Below are positions 60,148 to 64,000 of a DNA stretch of 64,000 nucleotides, in pieces. The position numbers and the translations under genes were made by a program. Numbering within the stretch: the stretch's first letter is position 1; each line of letters begins with the position of its first letter. The DNA lies in contig NW_020312848.1 in the NCBI RefSeq assembly GCF_003265705.1, forward strand, positions 51,276,545-51,340,544, in the 5' to 3' direction. The stretch is from Callorhinus ursinus. Its lineage: Eukaryota > Chordata > Mammalia > Carnivora > Otariidae. Below the pieces are notes generated by a model that ran no database searches, had not been told where the DNA came from, and saw only the letters and a list, made by a program, of their open reading frames with translations.

Positions 60148-60310
60148 GCACTGTCCAATACAGTAGCCATTAACCACATATATCTATTTAAATTTAAAAT
60201 AATTATAACTGCATGTTAAAGATACATTTCTTCAGTTACACAAATTATATTTCAAGTCTTCAAGAGCCACAGAAGGTCAAGCAGCTACCATACTGAACAG
60301 CAGATTTCCA
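60148..60310 (+). mobile_element. hAT-type MITE fossil
   Basis: Begins GCACTGTCCAATACAGTAGC, ends CAGCTACCATACTGAACAG, with an AT-rich interior. Same class as 27300-27440 in the other orientation. Confidence 0.65.
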
Positions 60311-60455
60311 TCAATGCAGAAATAGCACTTGTTTGACTTGTTTACCATAAAATTGCCTCATAAAGCTTCAGGGCTCCTTACCTGAAAAGGTCCTTTCAGG
60401 GACCTGGGAGGAGCCTTTGCAATGGTTCTCATAATATGCATTTTCATACAGGGTA

Positions 60456-60684
60456 CAAAATTAAGATTTTTTTTTGGTTTTTTTTCTTTGAAGATTTTAT
60501 TTATTTGACAGACAGAGACAGTGAGAGAGGGAACACAAGCAGAGGGGAGTGGGAGAGGGAGAAGCAGGCTTCCCGAGGAGCAGGGAGCCCGATGCGGGGC
60601 TCGATTTCAGGACCCTGGGACCGTGACCTGAGCCGAAGGCAGACGCTTAACAGCTAAGCCACACAGGCGTCCCAAAATTAAGAT
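60456..60684 (-). mobile_element. Can-SINE, reverse, with 12-bp TSD
   Basis: The element (about 60468-60672) is flanked by CAAAATTAAGAT at 60456-60467 and 60673-60684. Confidence 0.95.
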
Positions 60685-60689
60685 GTTTT

Positions 60690-62790
60690 AACCATAAAAA
60701 AATTATTTCTCTTGCCACTCCAACTTACACTTCACCACCCTTCACCTGTGTCGAATGGTGGGAGTGGGTAACCTGGGGTTCCAGCCAAGAGAAAGGTGAA
60801 TTAGAGATGTATTCAGTTTGGGTTTAGCGGGACATATGCCTATGGTTCTCAGTCATTTCCACGTGTAATAAGTTATTGCTGTGTGTTTCACTGCAGGAAT
60901 GGCTTCTGGGAAGATACCTTTTTCCTACTGCTTCAACTCACCAGGAGGCATGAAATGAAGATGCAAAATCAGATGTCAGAGGTGACACGAATGTGTCTCA
61001 TGGCAGCTAGAACCACAGGAACCAGAGGTACATAAGTAGAGGAGAAACAGTCCGAAACATATGCAGCCAGAAACAAGTCATTGGGAAATTTTTCCAATCA
61101 TGAGATATGAAATAGTTTAAGCAGATAAGTGGATTTTTAATCAATGTCTGGTCAAATCAGAAATTTTCTCTTATCAGGGATATAGTTGATAATATATTTA
61201 ATTATAATTGTACCATATTTTTTTTTCTTTTTTGGTGGGACTCACGAAATGGAACCTCTCTGAAACTCTCTACAGCACAAATGTAGAACACTTCTACAAA
61301 TACTAGGTATGTCTGTCAGTGAAACTGCATGTTTTTTATACTTCAACTATCAAAAAAAACACAAAATTTTATTAGCTGGGCTACAGCAAAGACATCTTTC
61401 TAGTTTCTTTGTAGGAAATATTATAAAAGCATTGTGGTAGAGAGAAGCAATCAAACGCGAAACATCCTATAGTTATAGAAAAAATAATTTAAAAGTACAA
61501 TCAACAGTTTTAAATGTCATTTTTCTAAATATTGTGATTATGTCAGGGGCCACCTTTTTTGCAATCTATAAACTGTTCTTTTTTCATTCTGAATAAATGC
61601 TAACTTTCAAACATAAACTCGTATTTGTAGCTTTGTATTTCTTTCTTAAAGAGGAGCCCCCCTTCAAAAGGTCTACTTTTTAGATCCCCAACAAAACCTT
61701 GATCTGCTCCTGGTGCTAGGAAATTATGTCTTGATTAAAATATATACTTACCAATTAGCAATCTCCTCATTTTTGTTTCTTCATTCCACATGTGTTACAA
61801 CATTTAATAACCCCGTCACATCACTATCATTGAATCCCAGAATTTGAAAGGGTTAATTTGAAATATATGCCTTCCACTCTCTCTAAAGCTTATCTGATAG
61901 CTCTTTAACCTTCAGTACAAAAAAAGTTCACACCTCACTAGCACAGATACAAATGTCAGTTTGGTAATTCAGTTACACTGGGTGCCTTTTGAGCTTTATA
62001 CTGCTAATGGCTGTTAAGTTCTTAATACAATTACAGTTATAGTTATTCAAATGACCAAGGCTTTTTTTTTAAGTAAACAATATATTGAAACCAAATGCTA
62101 GCCTGACAATACCAATTCATTTAAGTAAATAAAAGACAAACAAAAATTTCAGTCTTCTAATTATATAGAACATGTTGTAAATGATACCAAAACTGTAAAA
62201 CCACCTTTATGTATTATGAAAAAGTACTTACAATAGGAGTATAAAAATGCCCAGTAAAAATGCCATTCATGCAAATATTCCCTAAGTTACATTTTATTTT
62301 TCATTTCATACCCTTTACACTTCATTAAGCCATACTTCAGATAACCTAATTTCTCATTATTGTATTGCAAAGATATTCTCAGCCTGAAATCACATCAAAT
62401 AAATTGTAAATCAAATTTCTGAAAGCCATAGCCATAGGTGGAAATCAAATGAAATGCCTAATTTCACATAAATGGCTAAAGCTTTAAATGGATTTCATTT
62501 ATTTAATTGCCTAGGCACAGTTACTCAGAAGTGTTTTTGTTGCTGCCTCCCATAGCTGTAGGGTAATGTTATTCTAATATACAAACAATACACTGGCAGT
62601 TAACACAAAAAGATTTCGATCAAATAAAAAAAATTAGAGGCTATCTTTAAAAATTAACTGAAATTAGACTTGGAATACACATACTCTAGTATGTTCCTTT
62701 TCTCTGATTAACACTGCTTGATAAAACAAAAAAGAATTGAAATAAGAGGATTGGAAGTAAAGACATAACTTGTCACCCTTACTCAAAAAA
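60690..62790. other. No gene called; candidate exon noted
   Basis: Unassigned DNA. A possible exon with a good acceptor lies at 60897-61027 (finding only). T- and A-rich stretches elsewhere. Confidence 0.4.
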
Positions 62791-62794
62791 AAAA

Positions 62795-63030
62795 AAAAAG
62801 TTTTATTCATAGAGACAGAAGGTGGAATGGTGGTTGCCAGAGGCTGGGGGAGGGAGGAATAAGGAGTTAAGAGTTACTCTTTAATAGGTACATACTTTCA
62901 GTTTGGGGAGATGAATGGTGATGGTTGCCCAATGAGAATATACTCAATGCCACAGATGTGTACTCTTAGAAACGGTTGAAGTGATATATTTTATGTTATG
63001 TGCATTTTATCACTAAAAATGTTAATTGTT
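62795..63030 (+). mobile_element. Old L1 3' end fragment
   Basis: TTCATAGAGACAGAAGGTGG, AATGGTGGTTGCCAGAGGCT, GGGGGAGGGAGGAAT and the CATTTTATCACTAAAAATG end. Confidence 0.8.
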
Positions 63031-63034
63031 CTAA

Positions 63035-64000
63035 AGCAAATATACTTACATTTTTATATGTATTTTTTTCTTTTCTAGGATTTAGCCTGAATTGAAAAGT
63101 ACTTTATTTTAAATAATGGAAACTAAGTACTTAAGTGAATCATTAAAAGTCATAGCTAATAAAATGGAGAAAACGAATTCAGTTTCTTGACTTCAGGGTC
63201 TGAACATTTTTCTCTACTACTATACAAATTGAGAGATCACCTAAGAAATTCCAAACTTCTCTAAGAATACTTATTTCAAAACAAATAAAAAGCTATGTAT
63301 AGAACAGAGTTCAAGTGAAACTTTAAAAAAAAAAGCCAATTATACCTATCATCACCTTGAGCATGAACTGTTGATGGGTTGGGCAGGTATCAACAGGAAA
63401 GCAAGTCCAGTTATTTCAGTTGTGGAGAGAAAGGAATTAAGTCAACAGTATGAACATGCAATCAACTTCCAAGAGTCTATCCTATCACAGATAGCAACAT
63501 GGCCTGTCTCCCAGAAAACCTGTTCACACATTCTAGGATGCATTATATTTTTTTTAATGAGTTCTAATTTATCAGAAGTTTATGTTTAATAATCTGAGTA
63601 GCATCTGTAGAACCTGTTTTACAGTGAGATATATGTTCTAGTAACTCCACCATGTAGCATAGTGGTATATAGGAGGTAGACAATAAATACCTGTTTAATT
63701 AGCAGGAAAGGAAGGAGAGAGGGAAGGAGGAAACTGAAGGAAAAGAAAGGGAAGGTGGGCAAATGGGTTCTATGTGCTTTAACAACCCATCAGCTGGTAC
63801 TCAGCATCTGGCTGTGCTGTACCAAAAAAGAGAGGCTGGAAGTCACTGATGGGCAGTCAGGGCCAGTGCCCAGACTAAGCTGTGTGATTTTGTAAATTTT
63901 ATTGCTGGCTACTTTCTTTACTGAATTTAAATATATTAGCGATATACACAAAGTACCTGAGTAATGCCTAGGATTCATTACAACCACACATGATGTACAA
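63035..64000. other. No gene seen; purine-rich patch
   Basis: AT-rich. A GGAAGG/GAAAGG-type purine tract lies at about 63700-63758. Short open frames without domains. Confidence 0.45.

Overview
The window is AT-rich mammalian nuclear DNA from a non-coding (intergenic or intronic) region. The tRNA-derived Can-SINEs fix it as a carnivoran. Their consensus (GGCGCCTGGGTGGCTCAG head, TCTGCCTTCGGCTCAGGTCATGATCC body, CT-rich stretch, AAATAAATAAAATCTT tail) resembles the arctoid type (bears, seals, mustelids) more than the dog type; the exact group is inference. No intact host protein-coding gene is visible.

Layout. 1-5925: a LINE-1 with both reading frames open (ORF1 669-1568, ORF2 1651-5466). Only the extreme 5' end lies outside the window. 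5926-21000: sparse unique DNA with eight Can-SINEs (three alternate in orientation at 10.3-11.2 kb), MIR, L2 and MER5-like fossils, three old L1 3' ends, and an octamer-motif tandem repeat at 17.65 kb. 21.1-23.4 kb: an older 5'-truncated L1 split by a SINE. 20.95 and 26.46 kb: two ~150-bp paralogous segments. 29.4-31.3 kb: a decayed PAFAH1B3 processed pseudogene, a ~335-bp trinucleotide microsatellite grown at its poly(A) site, then an endogenous-retrovirus-like relic. 31.3-44 kb: old L1 pieces, an LTR relic near 38 kb, and a minute young L1 insertion at 42.0 kb. 44.7-53.1 kb: three further young L1 copies, one directly behind a SINE as a possible template-switch chimera, plus a good L2 copy. 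55.3-57.7 kb: an old L1 ORF1 remnant next to an L1 5'UTR remnant, the latter carrying a 142-bp orphan retrocopy with perfect target-site duplications (TSDs). 58.7-64 kb: old L1 tails, hAT-like MITE remnants, SINEs and unique DNA.

How the parts work together. The L1 at the left edge belongs to the family whose ORF2p-type machinery (endonuclease plus reverse transcriptase) would have made the other young L1 insertions, the Can-SINEs, the PAFAH1B3 retrocopy and the orphan retrocopy. All show the same hallmarks: 3' A-tails, 5' truncation in L1 copies, and 11-18 bp TSDs where readable. The most interesting items are the apparently intact L1 with duplicated units in both UTRs, the triple octamer cluster, the orphan retrocopy, the ultra-short L1 insertion, the SINE-L1 composite, the paralogous 150-bp segments, and two weak candidate exons (43.77 and 60.90 kb). 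No novel multi-gene system was found. All family names come from recognition of consensus features, without a database search.
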